From assembly GCA_023451265.1 (NCBI GenBank), contig JAEYAG010000113.1:1-14114 (forward strand): a stretch of DNA of 14,114 bases, in the 5' to 3' direction. The notes beneath the pieces are model-generated. The model was not told the origin of the DNA, ran no database searches, and saw nothing but the letters and a program-made list of their open reading frames with translations. This DNA is from Actinomycetes bacterium (lineage in GTDB: Bacteria; Actinomycetota; Actinomycetes; Actinomycetales; Microbacteriaceae). This document shows positions 1-8,946 of this stretch, one piece after another (position 1 is the first letter of the stretch; each line of letters starts with the position of its first letter). Made by a program: the position numbers and the translations under genes.

Positions 1-2291
1 GCGTCGCGGTCGGCGAACGCCGACCCGGGGCGGATGACGAGCGAACGCGGGAGCGCGATCGCGCGGACACGGGCCGCCGGCGGCAGCGCCGCGAGCATCG
101 CCTGACGGATCAGCACGGCATCCGCCATCGCACGACGCGCCTCGGTGCTCCGGGTGCCGCGGTCGCGCGCGCGGTCCCCGCCGTAGCTCTCCCGCTCGAC
201 GGCGGCCACGAGTCGCGACGTCTCGGTGGGCGGTGCATCGGCGACGGCGGCCAGGCGTGTGCCGAACCCGCGCGGCGTCTCGGATGCCGAGACCGACACG
301 CCCAGGTCGATGGCGGTGTCCTGCAGGTACCGCCACGCCGCACCGGCGGTGCCGCGGCGCCGCAGCAGCCAGCGCCGGAGCGCCCCGGCCGCGCCCGGGA
401 GCAACGCGACCACCAGCACGACGCCGACGGTGGTCAGCAGCGGCCGCAGATCGACGACCCGCACCGCCGGGCCGGACGCGTCGACCGAGCCCTGGTCGGG
501 GCGGTCGGCGGGGCCGCCGGTGGAACTCGGCGCGGGTGAGGCGGCGTCGGTGGGGCGCTCCGGATCGTCGCCGCTGCCGACCGGGGTGTCCGCGGCGCTG
601 GCGAAGCGCGTCGGCGTGCCGAGGCTCTTGGTCGGCTCGAAGGCGACCCAGCCGATGCCCTCGAAGTACACCTCCGGCCACGCGTGCAACTGGCTCGTCG
701 TGACCTGCGACACCGGCTCGCCGTCGACGGACTCGCCGGTGAGGTCGCCGGGGAGGAACCCGACCACGATGCGCGAGGGCATGTCGAGGGCGCGCGCCAT
801 GAGCGCGAACGCGCCCGCGAAGTGCACGCAGTACCCCTTCTTCACCTCGAGGAACTCCGCGACGGCGAGCGTGCCCTGATCGTCGAAGCCGTCTTCTACA
901 GGCGCATCGAGTGAGTACGCGAACTCGGGGCCGCGGAACCAGCTCTGCAGCGCGAGGAGCTTGTCGTAGTCGGACCCGGCACCGGCGGTCACCTGCGCCG
1001 CCAGCTCGCCGATGACGGCGGGGGTGTCTTCGGGCAGCGAGGTCACGTCGATGCTCGACTCCGCCGTGGCGGCCCGCGTCGACTGGATCTGCTCCAGAGT
1101 GGGCGTCGCCTGCTGCGAGAGCACCTCGTAGTTCTGACCCTGCGCGCTGCTGCGCCCGCTCAGCACGGTGCGGCTGTAGGGCGACGTGCGCCACGTGTCG
1201 TCGATGCCCGTGATCTCGACGGCGGCGTACGGCACCGGCAGAGCCGAGGACGACAGTGCCGACACGGAGATCGAGGTGCGTCGCTCGGTCACCGCGACGT
1301 CGGGTGCGACCACGAGCGGTTCCAGGCCGTCGGGCAGGGCGACTGAGCGGGTGCGATCGGGCATCCACACCTGCCCGTCGAACTGCGACAGCGTCGCCAC
1401 GCGCAGGTACGGGAGCGTCGTCGCGTCGCCGTGCATCGTGAGCACCGGGACGTCGCTGCGGCGGCGCAGATCGGCGCCGAGGTTGAGCGTGGGGTCGATG
1501 CTCGCCGCGACGCCGGTGCCCGCGCCGGCGACGGGGGCGGGCAGCACGGGACCGGCCACCAGTGCGCCGACGATCGCGACGGCGCCGATCGTCATCGCCA
1601 CCGCGGTCACGCCGCCCGATCGGGCGGCCGTCGCCGCCGACTCGCGGGTGCGCGTCTCGGCGCGGATGAGATAGAGGACGGATGCCGCGAGCAGCGCGAA
1701 CGCGATGACGTCCACCCCCGCCGGCACCGCGATAGCGGGGATCAGCCACACCGCCACGAGGGCGATGCCCGCCAACAGCGGCATTCGCGCTGTCAGCACG
1801 ACGTGGTCGAGCGCGACGGCCAGCAGCGACAGCGCCGCGACGATGACGAAGGCGAGGGCGGGGCTGACCGGCAGCGGGGCGACGCCGACGAAGATCTCCG
1901 CCGACGCGACCTCCACGAGCCGTGCCGCCTCGCCGAAGACCGCACCGGTCGGGATCACGGCGAACAGGGCGTCGGCGGAGAAGAACGCGCTGGTGATCAC
2001 GGCCGTCCACGCCGCCAGCAGGCTCAGTGTCACGCCCACCGCCGGCACCCGCAGCCGCCGCAGCAGGAAGCCGAGGGCCAGCAGCGCCGCCGACAGGGCC
2101 GCCGCTCCGGGGATCCAGGGGCCGGGGGCGACCACGCGGGTCAGTGGCACCAGGGTCATCACGAGCCCGATCCACAGCGCCAGGGTCAACCGGAACTCGC
2201 CCCGCGGGCGTCCGCGGCGCACCGGCCGCGGCGGCGGGGTCCCGGGCGCCACCGGCGTCTCCCGCACGTCCTGCGCCTCACGCGCCGACAT
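1..2291 (-). CDS. TgpA-like membrane transglutaminase, C-terminus cut by window edge
   Basis: Translating the minus strand from the ATG at 2291 gives 763 uninterrupted codons running off the left edge. About seven hydrophobic helices fill residues 34-250. A long outer region follows, then another helix near 616-634 and a charged tail (DUF4129-like position). The outer part carries a transglutaminase-like core: Cys488 in KKGYCVHFAG, His536 in LHAWPEV and Glu552 in GWVAFEPT. The third catalytic residue of Pseudomonas TgpA is Asp; Glu at this place is, to my knowledge, common in actinobacterial relatives. Predicted topology puts the catalytic domain outside the membrane. The start is supported by GGAGAGG at 2303-2297, five bases before the ATG. 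It overlaps the end of the DUF58 gene by 14 bp, so it is the third gene of the MoxR operon. The substrate is unknown, and a protease-like or cross-linking activity is inference. Confidence 0.9.
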   Translation of the reverse strand, partial: MSAREAQDVRETPVAPGTPPPRPVRRGRPRGEFRLTLALWIGLVMTLVPLTRVVAPGPWIPGAAALSAALLALGFLLRRLRVPAVGVTLSLLAAWTAVITSAFFSADALFAVIPTGAVFGEAARLVEVASAEIFVGVAPLPVSPALAFVIVAALSLLAVALDHVVLTARMPLLAGIALVAVWLIPAIAVPAGVDVIAFALLAASVLYLIRAETRTRESAATAARSGGVTAVAMTIGAVAIVGALVAGPVLPAPVAGAGTGVAASIDPTLNLGADLRRRSDVPVLTMHGDATTLPYLRVATLSQFDGQVWMPDRTRSVALPDGLEPLVVAPDVAVTERRTSISVSALSSSALPVPYAAVEITGIDDTWRTSPYSRTVLSGRSSAQGQNYEVLSQQATPTLEQIQSTRAATAESSIDVTSLPEDTPAVIGELAAQVTAGAGSDYDKLLALQSWFRGPEFAYSLDAPVEDGFDDQGTLAVAEFLEVKKGYCVHFAGAFALMARALDMPSRIVVGFLPGDLTGESVDGEPVSQVTTSQLHAWPEVYFEGIGWVAFEPTKSLGTPTRFASAADTPVGSGDDPERPTDAASPAPSSTGGPADRPDQGSVDASGPAVRVVDLRPLLTTVGVVLVVALLPGAAGALRRWLLRRRGTAGAAWRYLQDTAIDLGVSVSASETPRGFGTRLAAVADAPPTETSRLVAAVERESYGGDRARDRGTRSTEARRAMADAVLIRQAMLAALPPAARVRAIALPRSLVIRPGSAFADRD

Positions 2292-3531
2292 GGGTGCCTC
2301 TCCGGTCCACGACGCCGTTCCACGCCGCCGCGAGATCCGCGTCGGGCGGGATCGCGGCCACGCGCCAGCCCGTCTCGGCGGCGTGGGCGAGCACGCTCTG
2401 GTGCGCCGAGACGCTGAGGAGCACGGGCAGGGAGCTGTGGTGGGGGACCGGCGCGAGCGCCGCGGCATCCGCGTCGTCGATCGCACCGGTCACGAGCACG
2501 AGCGGACCCGTCGAGGTGCCCGACACCAGCCGGGCGAGCGCTTCGGTCGGCAGGTCGCGGCGCGCGGTGACGGTGGCCAGCGCGATCGCCAGCAGTTCGA
2601 CCCCGGTCGTGTCGCCTCCGTCGATCGGCTCGCCGAGCGGCGAGCCGTCGATGTCGACGAGCGTCACCTGGTACCCCTCCTGCACGAGCCGTGACACCGC
2701 CGACACGCACGCCGACACCGCGGTCTCGAAGCCCGGATCGACGCCGGGCGCGCGCGCCGCCTCGACGACCCAGCGCCGGACGCCGCGGTCGAGCACGACG
2801 ATCGCCTCGGGGGTGGTCTCCTGCTCCTCCTGCCGCACCATCAACTCGTCGCGGTGCGCGCTGGCGCGCCAGTGGATGCGCCGCATCGAGTCGCCCGGCA
2901 GGTAGTGGCGGGGGATGAGGTTGTCGGTGCCCTGACCCAGCCGATCGGTCGTGGTGTGCATGCTGCCGCCAGCCTCACCGGGCTGGTCGGTGAGGGCGCC
3001 GAAGTCCGCGATGAGCGGGGCGATCGTCAGCGGGACGGCGGCGCCGACCGTGTGGCGACGCTGCGCGAAGCCGAACGGGTCGGTCGAGACGACCGCGAGC
3101 GGCCCGATCTGGCGGATGCCGCGGCGCAGCGCCGTGGCGGTGTATTCGAGGGTGACGGCAGGGCCACCCTGCCGCATGCCCGAATGCGTTTGCGGGAAGA
3201 CCCCGCCGGAGTCGCCGCTCACCCCGTCGGGGAGCCGGTCGTGCCAGCGTCCCTGCCCGGCGGGCAGCGGGGAGCGGATGTCGACCCGCATCCGGACGAG
3301 CACCTCCTGCCCGACGGTGGCGATGTCGGGGGAGAACGCGCGGGAGACCCGCTCGGTGCTGCGGACGAAGTACAGCGTGGCGATGCTCGCGCCCACGCCG
3401 AGTGCGAGCAGCAGCGACAGGTACAGCAGTTCCGGGATGCCGAATTGATGCGCCAGCACGAAGCACAGCGCCGCCAGCAGCGCGGCGCCGGTGCCGCGGG
3501 CGGTCAGTGGCCAGCGCGTCCAGGGCGACAC
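2278..3531 (-). CDS. DUF58 domain membrane protein
   Basis: A 417-residue protein with two N-terminal membrane helices (about 13-30 and 35-55), a beta-rich middle, and the DUF58 signature at about 206-230: R-H-Y-L-P-G-D (Asp214) followed by R-R-I-H-W (Trp221). The C-terminal part looks like the von Willebrand A-type fold usual for the family. DUF58 proteins are nearly always encoded beside a MoxR ATPase and are thought to be its membrane partner. The start is a GTG at 3531 with GAGG at 3543-3540, eight bases upstream, which overlaps the MoxR stop codon. An ATG at 3539 lies in another frame and cannot be the start. It sits between moxR (10 bp gap) and the transglutaminase gene (14 bp overlap). 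Family assignment is firm; the molecular function is not known. Confidence 0.92.
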   Translation of the reverse strand: MSPWTRWPLTARGTGAALLAALCFVLAHQFGIPELLYLSLLLALGVGASIATLYFVRSTERVSRAFSPDIATVGQEVLVRMRVDIRSPLPAGQGRWHDRLPDGVSGDSGGVFPQTHSGMRQGGPAVTLEYTATALRRGIRQIGPLAVVSTDPFGFAQRRHTVGAAVPLTIAPLIADFGALTDQPGEAGGSMHTTTDRLGQGTDNLIPRHYLPGDSMRRIHWRASAHRDELMVRQEEQETTPEAIVVLDRGVRRWVVEAARAPGVDPGFETAVSACVSAVSRLVQEGYQVTLVDIDGSPLGEPIDGGDTTGVELLAIALATVTARRDLPTEALARLVSGTSTGPLVLVTGAIDDADAAALAPVPHHSSLPVLLSVSAHQSVLAHAAETGWRVAAIPPDADLAAAWNGVVDRRGTHVGA

Positions 3532-3541
3532 CGCGGCATCC

Positions 3542-4522
<981 letters not shown>

Positions 4523-4554
4523 GCGGCTCCTGTCTCAGCGGCGGTGCTTGCTCG

Positions 4555-4560
4555 ATGCTA
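4555..4560 (-). promoter_or_regulatory. Possible -10 box of the MoxR operon
   Basis: On the minus strand the bases read TAGCAT, fitting TANNNT, and would give a transcript starting near 4548 with a leader of about 26 bases containing the AGGAG site. No good -35 is visible. The assignment rests only on position and this short match. Confidence 0.3.
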
Positions 4561-4594
4561 ACCCGCGGCGGCGACCCGGGGGCCGGACGTCGGG

Positions 4595-4600
4595 TAAACT
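4595..4600 (+). promoter_or_regulatory. Probable -10 box of the SRP RNA gene
   Basis: TAAACT lies 7-8 bases before the expected RNA start near 4607-4608. It matches the TANNCT form seen before pta, the HAD gene and dnaX in this window. A GCGACC at 4571-4576 could be a poor -35 with an 18-base spacer. Confidence 0.55.
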
Positions 4601-4605
4601 CGCAT

Positions 4606-4703
4606 ACAGCTCTCCGCGAGACGGCATCCAGGCCAACTCCCCCAGGACGGAAACGTAGCAAGGGTAACCAGGCTCTGCCGGGTTCGCGGAGAGTCTTTCT
4701 TTT
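4606..4703 (+). ncRNA. ffs: Small signal recognition particle RNA (4.5S type)
   Basis: This is the RNA of the signal recognition particle, which binds Ffh and targets membrane proteins to the translocon. The core is seen at 4644-4663: the AGG at 4644-4646, a 3 bp stem ACG/CGT (4647-4649 with 4654-4656) closed by a GAAA tetraloop (4650-4653), then the conserved AGCA at 4657-4660 of the Ffh-binding internal loop. The outer arms pair perfectly over ten bases, 4610-4619 with 4684-4693. A T-rich run (4694-4703) follows, so the closing stem probably also ends transcription. The total is close to 100 nt and lacks an Alu domain, as in most actinobacteria. The exact 5' end is inferred from the TAAACT box. 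The commonest bacterial tetraloop here is GGAA; GAAA is a GNRA variant. Confidence 0.92.
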
Positions 4704-4759
4704 GCCCCCGCCGGACCTTTTGCACGGTCGGTCCCTGGCCGCCGTCTCCGGGCCGCACC

Positions 4760-4765
4760 TAGGCT
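4760..4765 (+). promoter_or_regulatory. Probable -10 box for leaderless pta-ackA transcript
   Basis: TAGGCT followed by seven bases and then the GTG start of pta at 4773. No Shine-Dalgarno sequence lies before the GTG, so transcription and translation probably begin at the same place. No clear -35 is seen. Confidence 0.55.
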
Positions 4766-4772
4766 GGACGAC

Positions 4773-6929
4773 GTGGCGCAGAGCATCTACATCACCTCGA
4801 CGGAGGGCCTGTCCGGCAAGTCGACGATCGTCCTGGGGGTGCTGGACGCACTGACCCGGTCGACGCCGCGCGTGGGGGTGTTCCGCGCTATCGCGCGCTC
4901 GACGGCGGAGCGCGACTACGTCCTCGAGATGCTCTTGGATCACATCGGCGTCGACCTCGACTACGAGGAGGCGGTCGGGGTCACCTACGACGAAGTCCGC
5001 CGCGACCCGGATGCGGCGCTGTCGAAGATCGTGGAGCGGTTCAAGGCGGTCGAGGCCCAGTGCGACGCGGTCGTCGTCGTCGGCAGCGACTTCACCGACG
5101 TGGGGTCCACGAGCGAGCTCGGCTACAACGCCCGCATCGCCGCGAACCTCGGCGCCCCCGTGCTCGTCGTGCTCAACGGCCGCGCCGGCCAGGGCGACCG
5201 CCTCGGCATCAGTGAGGCGCGCACGCCCGAGCAGCTGGCGCAGCTGACCTCGCTCGCGCTCACGGACATCACGCATCAGCGCGCCGAGCTGTTCGCCGTC
5301 ATCACCAACCGCGCCGACCCGTCGAAGCTCGACGAGATCAACGCCGCGATCGCGGAGGTGGTGCGCGACCTTCCGGCCGTCGACGGCGAGCGCGAGGCCG
5401 ACGTCGCCGTGTGGTCGATCCCCGAGGACGTGTTCCTCGTGGCCCCCGCGGTCCGCGACATCATGCTGAGCCTCGGCGGCACGCTGCTGCGCGGCGACGA
5501 AGAGCTGCTGACGCGGGAAGTCCTCGATGTCGTCGTGGCGGGGATGTCGCTGAACAACATCCTGCCGCGCCTCACCGAGAGCGCGATCGTCATCGTCCCC
5601 GCCGACCGCACCGAGGTGCTGCTGGGCCTCCTGCTGGCCAATTCGTCGGGCACGTTCCCCTCCATCGCCGGCATCATCCTCAACGGTCCCTTCCCCCTCC
5701 CGCCGGCCGTGCAGGACCTCATGGCGGGCTTGGACTCGTCGCTGCCGATCGTCCAGACCGACCTCGACACCTACGACACCGCGGTGCGCGTCATGGGCAC
5801 GCGCGGGCGGCTCGCCGCGGGCTCGCAGCGGCGCTTCGACACGGCGCTGGCCCTCTTCGAGCAGCACGTCGACACCGAGGAGTTCACCCGGGCGCTGGGT
5901 CTCGCCCACTCCGGCGTCGTCACGCCGTTGATGTTCGAGTACCAGCTGCTGGAGCGCGCCCGCACCGAGCGCAAGCGCATCGTCCTGCCCGAGGGCAGGG
6001 ACGACCGGGTCCTGAAGGCCGCCGCCACGGTGCTCGCCCGCGGCATCGCCGACCTCACGATCCTGGGGGACGAAGCCGAGGTCCGCGGCCGCGCCGTCGA
6101 ACTCGGCCTCGACCTCAGCGCCGCCGACGTCCTGAGCCCCTTCGACCCGGCCACCGTCGACCGGTTCGCCGTCGAATACGCCGAGCTGCGCAAGCACAAG
6201 GGCGTCACGTACGAGAAGGCCGCCGACACGGTCACCGATGTGTCGTACTTCGGGACGATGATGGTGCACCTGGGCCTCGCCGACGGCATGGTCTCCGGCG
6301 CCGCGCACACCACGGCGCACACCATCCGGCCCGCGTTCGAGATCATCAAGACGCGTCCCGGTGTCTCGGTCGTCTCGAGCGTCTTCCTCATGGCGCTCGC
6401 CGACCGCGTCCTCGTCTACGGCGACTGCGCCGTCATCCCCGACCCGCGGGCCGAGCAGCTCGCCGACATCGCGATCTCCTCAGCCGCCACCGCCCGTCAG
6501 TTCGGCATCGAGCCGCGCATCGCGATGCTGTCGTACTCGACCGGCGAGTCGGGCTCAGGCGAGGACGTCGACAAGGTCCGTGCGGCCACCGCGCTCGTGC
6601 GGGAGCGGGCGCCCGAGCTGCTGGTGGAGGGGCCGATCCAGTACGACGCGGCCGCCGACGCCGCCGTCGCGCGCACCAAGATGCCCCAGTCGCAGGTCGC
6701 CGGGCGCGCCACCGTCTTCGTCTTCCCCGACCTGAACACGGGCAACAACACCTACAAGGCGGTGCAGCGCTCCGCCGGCGCGATCGCCATGGGACCGGTC
6801 CTGCAGGGCCTCAACAAGCCGATCAACGATCTGTCCCGCGGCGCGCTCGTGGACGACATCGTCAACACCATCGCGATCACCGCCATCCAGGCGCAGGCGC
6901 AGCCTGCGGGAACGGACCCCACCGCATGA
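4773..6929 (+). CDS. pta: Phosphate acetyltransferase, long three-domain form
   Basis: A 718-residue enzyme interconverting acetyl-CoA plus phosphate with acetyl phosphate plus CoA. It is the long form: an N-terminal BioD/CobB-like P-loop domain with TEGLSGKST at 10-18, a DRTGG domain around 215-330, and the catalytic PTA_PTB domain from about 385 to the end. The catalytic part shows SGAAHTTAHTIRPAF, SYSTGESGSGEDVDK, PDLNTGNNTYK and the active-site Ser688-Arg689 in NDLSRGA. In long Pta proteins the N-terminal domains are regulatory, not catalytic. The start is GTG with no ribosome binding site and a TAGGCT box seven bases upstream, suggesting a leaderless message. Its stop overlaps the ackA start by four bases (ATGA), so the two are coupled. 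It works in acetate overflow and acetate activation. Confidence 0.96.
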   Translation: MAQSIYITSTEGLSGKSTIVLGVLDALTRSTPRVGVFRAIARSTAERDYVLEMLLDHIGVDLDYEEAVGVTYDEVRRDPDAALSKIVERFKAVEAQCDAVVVVGSDFTDVGSTSELGYNARIAANLGAPVLVVLNGRAGQGDRLGISEARTPEQLAQLTSLALTDITHQRAELFAVITNRADPSKLDEINAAIAEVVRDLPAVDGEREADVAVWSIPEDVFLVAPAVRDIMLSLGGTLLRGDEELLTREVLDVVVAGMSLNNILPRLTESAIVIVPADRTEVLLGLLLANSSGTFPSIAGIILNGPFPLPPAVQDLMAGLDSSLPIVQTDLDTYDTAVRVMGTRGRLAAGSQRRFDTALALFEQHVDTEEFTRALGLAHSGVVTPLMFEYQLLERARTERKRIVLPEGRDDRVLKAAATVLARGIADLTILGDEAEVRGRAVELGLDLSAADVLSPFDPATVDRFAVEYAELRKHKGVTYEKAADTVTDVSYFGTMMVHLGLADGMVSGAAHTTAHTIRPAFEIIKTRPGVSVVSSVFLMALADRVLVYGDCAVIPDPRAEQLADIAISSAATARQFGIEPRIAMLSYSTGESGSGEDVDKVRAATALVRERAPELLVEGPIQYDAAADAAVARTKMPQSQVAGRATVFVFPDLNTGNNTYKAVQRSAGAIAMGPVLQGLNKPINDLSRGALVDDIVNTIAITAIQAQAQPAGTDPTA

Positions 6930-8131
6930 GCGTCGTCCTCGTCATCAACAGCGGCTCGTCGTCGTTCAAGTACCAGCTCATCGATGTCGAGACGCAGGAG
7001 GCGCTGGCATCCGGTCTCGTCGAGCGCATCGGCGAGCCGCTTGGAGCCGCGACGCACGAGGTCGGCGGCGTCAAGACCGTGATCGAGCTGCCGATCCCGG
7101 ATCACTCGGTGGGTTTCGATCTCATGCTGCAGGCCTTCGAGGACGTCGGCCCGTCGCTCGCGGAGGCGCAGCTCGCCGCCGTCGGCCACCGCGTCGTGCA
7201 GGGCGGGGCGCGCTTCTTCCACCCCACCCTGATCACCGACCTCGTCGAGATCAACATCGACGAACTGTCGCTGCTGGCGCCCCTGCACAACCCGGGCGCC
7301 GTGCAGGGCATCCGCGCCGCCCGCGCCGCGTTCCCCGACATCCCGCATGTCGCCGTCTTCGACACCGCGTTCCACCAGACGCTGCCGCCCGCGGCCTACA
7401 CGTACGCGATCGATCGCAACCTCGCGCGAAAGCACCGCATCCGCCGCTACGGCTTCCACGGCACGAGCCACAAATTCGTGAGCGAAGCGGCGGCCCGGTT
7501 CGTCGACCAGCCGCTGCGCGAGCTCACGCAGATCGTCCTGCACCTCGGCAACGGCGCATCGATCACGGCGATCGACGGCGGGCACTCGGTCGAGACCTCG
7601 ATGGGGCTCACTCCGCTGGAGGGCCTCGTGATGGGGACGCGCTCCGGTGACCTCGACCCCTCGGTGCTCCTCGTGCTGGCGCGCCGCGAAGAGATGACTC
7701 CGGGCGAGCTCGACACCCTGCTGAACAAGCGCAGCGGCCTGCTGGGCCTCGCGGGCGTCAGCGACATGCGCGACATCGAGCAGCGCCGCGAGGCGGGCGA
7801 CGGCGGCGCGATGCTCGCCTTCGACGTGTACATCCACCGGATCCGCGCCTACATCGGCGCGTACATCGCGCAGCTCGGCGGCGTGGACGTCATCTCGTTC
7901 ACGGCGGGTGTGGGCGAGAACTCGCCCCTCGTGCGGGCGCAGGCGCTGGCGACGCTGGGGTTCCTCGGCATCCGCCTCGACCCCGAGCGCAACGAGCGCC
8001 GGGAACGCGGCATCCGCGTCATCTCCACCGATGACTCCGCCGTCACGGTCCTCGTCGTGCCCACCAACGAGGAGCTCGAGATCGCGCGCCAGACGCTCGA
8101 GGTCGCGAGCCCCGCCGGAGCGCGCGACTGA
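6926..8131 (+). CDS. ackA: Acetate kinase
   Basis: A 401-residue enzyme, typical length, converting acetyl phosphate and ADP to acetate and ATP, and the reverse. The family motifs are all present: NSGSSSFKY at 8-16, FDTAFHQTLP with the catalytic Asp146, YGFHGTSH, GTRSGDLDP, TAGVGENSP around 327-334 and PTNEELEIA near 379-387. The ATG lies in the ATGA overlap with the pta stop and has no strong ribosome binding site of its own, so translation probably depends on pta. With pta it forms the complete acetyl-CoA to acetate route. No terminator is obvious after the stop; the next gene starts 42 bases later with its own likely promoter. Confidence 0.97.
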   Translation: MSVVLVINSGSSSFKYQLIDVETQEALASGLVERIGEPLGAATHEVGGVKTVIELPIPDHSVGFDLMLQAFEDVGPSLAEAQLAAVGHRVVQGGARFFHPTLITDLVEINIDELSLLAPLHNPGAVQGIRAARAAFPDIPHVAVFDTAFHQTLPPAAYTYAIDRNLARKHRIRRYGFHGTSHKFVSEAAARFVDQPLRELTQIVLHLGNGASITAIDGGHSVETSMGLTPLEGLVMGTRSGDLDPSVLLVLARREEMTPGELDTLLNKRSGLLGLAGVSDMRDIEQRREAGDGGAMLAFDVYIHRIRAYIGAYIAQLGGVDVISFTAGVGENSPLVRAQALATLGFLGIRLDPERNERRERGIRVISTDDSAVTVLVVPTNEELEIARQTLEVASPAGARD

Positions 8132-8161
8132 GAACGTCACGCGCCGGACACACCCCGCGAC

Positions 8162-8167
8162 TACGCT
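8162..8167 (+). promoter_or_regulatory. Probable -10 box for leaderless HAD-GH65 transcript
   Basis: TACGCT is followed by six bases and then the GTG of the HAD gene at 8174, with no Shine-Dalgarno sequence between. It matches the arrangement before pta and dnaX. This suggests the HAD-GH65 pair has its own promoter even though ackA ends only 42 bases before. Confidence 0.5.
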
Positions 8168-8173
8168 GGCACA

Positions 8174-8902
8174 GTGACGAACGAGCTTCCCGATCTCGCG
8201 ACCTTCGACGGCGTCCTCTTCGACCTCGACGGCGTCCTCACGCCGACCGCCGAGGTGCACATGCACGCGTGGCAGACGATGTTCACTGAGCTGTTCACGG
8301 CATGGGGGATCGAACCGGCATACACCGAGGACGACTACTTCCGCTGGCTCGACGGCAAGCAGCGCTACGACGGCGTCGCGAGCCTGCTGCGCTCGCGTGA
8401 CGTCGAGATCCCGTGGGGCGATCCGTCCGATCCGCCGACGGCAGACACGGTGTGCGGCATCGGCAACCGCAAGAACGAGGTGTTCGCGCGCGTCCTGCGC
8501 AGCGAGGGGATCGCGCCCTACCCCGGGTCGCTCGCCCTGATCGAGCAGCTCCGCGCGGCCGGCACGCCGATCGGCGTCGTCTCGAGCTCGAAGAACGCCG
8601 ACGAGGTCCTGCGCGCCGCCGGCATCCGCGACTTCTTCCCCGTCGTGATGGACGGCGTCGTCGCCGAGCGCGAGCGGCTGCGTTCCAAGCCGGCACCCGA
8701 CATGTTCGCCGAGGGGGCGCGGATGCTCGGCGTCGACCCGGCCCGCAGCGCCGCCGTCGAGGACGCGCACTCGGGCGTCGCCTCCGCTGCCGCGGCGGGT
8801 TTCGCGCTCGTCGTCGGCGTCGATCGCGGCGCGGGGGCCCAGGCACTCCTCGATCTCGGTGCGACCCTCGTCGTGGACGACCTCGCGGCGTTCGTCCGAT
8901 GA
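8174..8902 (+). CDS. HAD-superfamily beta-phosphoglucomutase-like protein
   Basis: A 242-residue haloacid dehalogenase subfamily IA protein. Motif I is FDLDGV, with nucleophile Asp17 and general acid/base Asp19. Motif II is the SSSK stretch at 137-140, motif III Lys172 in RSKPAPDMF, and motif IV Glu196-Asp197 in VEDAHSGV, which bind Mg2+. The segment after motif I (TPTAEVHMHAWQ) closely resembles Lactococcus beta-phosphoglucomutase, and the cap carries DGKQRYDGV and GIGNRKN. The expected reaction is beta-glucose 1-phosphate to glucose 6-phosphate; a phosphatase role cannot be excluded. The start is GTG, apparently leaderless. The stop overlaps an in-frame ATG of the GH65 gene (8899), and the pairing supports the mutase role because GH65 phosphorylases release beta-glucose 1-phosphate. 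The mycobacterial Rv3400-Rv3401 pair has the same order. Confidence 0.88.
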   Translation: MTNELPDLATFDGVLFDLDGVLTPTAEVHMHAWQTMFTELFTAWGIEPAYTEDDYFRWLDGKQRYDGVASLLRSRDVEIPWGDPSDPPTADTVCGIGNRKNEVFARVLRSEGIAPYPGSLALIEQLRAAGTPIGVVSSSKNADEVLRAAGIRDFFPVVMDGVVAERERLRSKPAPDMFAEGARMLGVDPARSAAVEDAHSGVASAAAAGFALVVGVDRGAGAQALLDLGATLVVDDLAAFVR

Positions 8903-8946
8903 TGCGCGGCACCTCCGAGAACGGCACGACCGAAGGGATGGACAGG

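Noticed and set aside
4713..4734. Hairpin GGACC/GGTCC between the SRP RNA and pta
   Set aside because: Short stem, no T-run after it. The SRP RNA already ends in a stem followed by a T-rich stretch.
4773..4775. pta as a fusion protein because of its 718-residue length and N-terminal P-loop domain
   Set aside because: Long Pta proteins with BioD-like and DRTGG domains are a standard class, so this is not a novel fusion.
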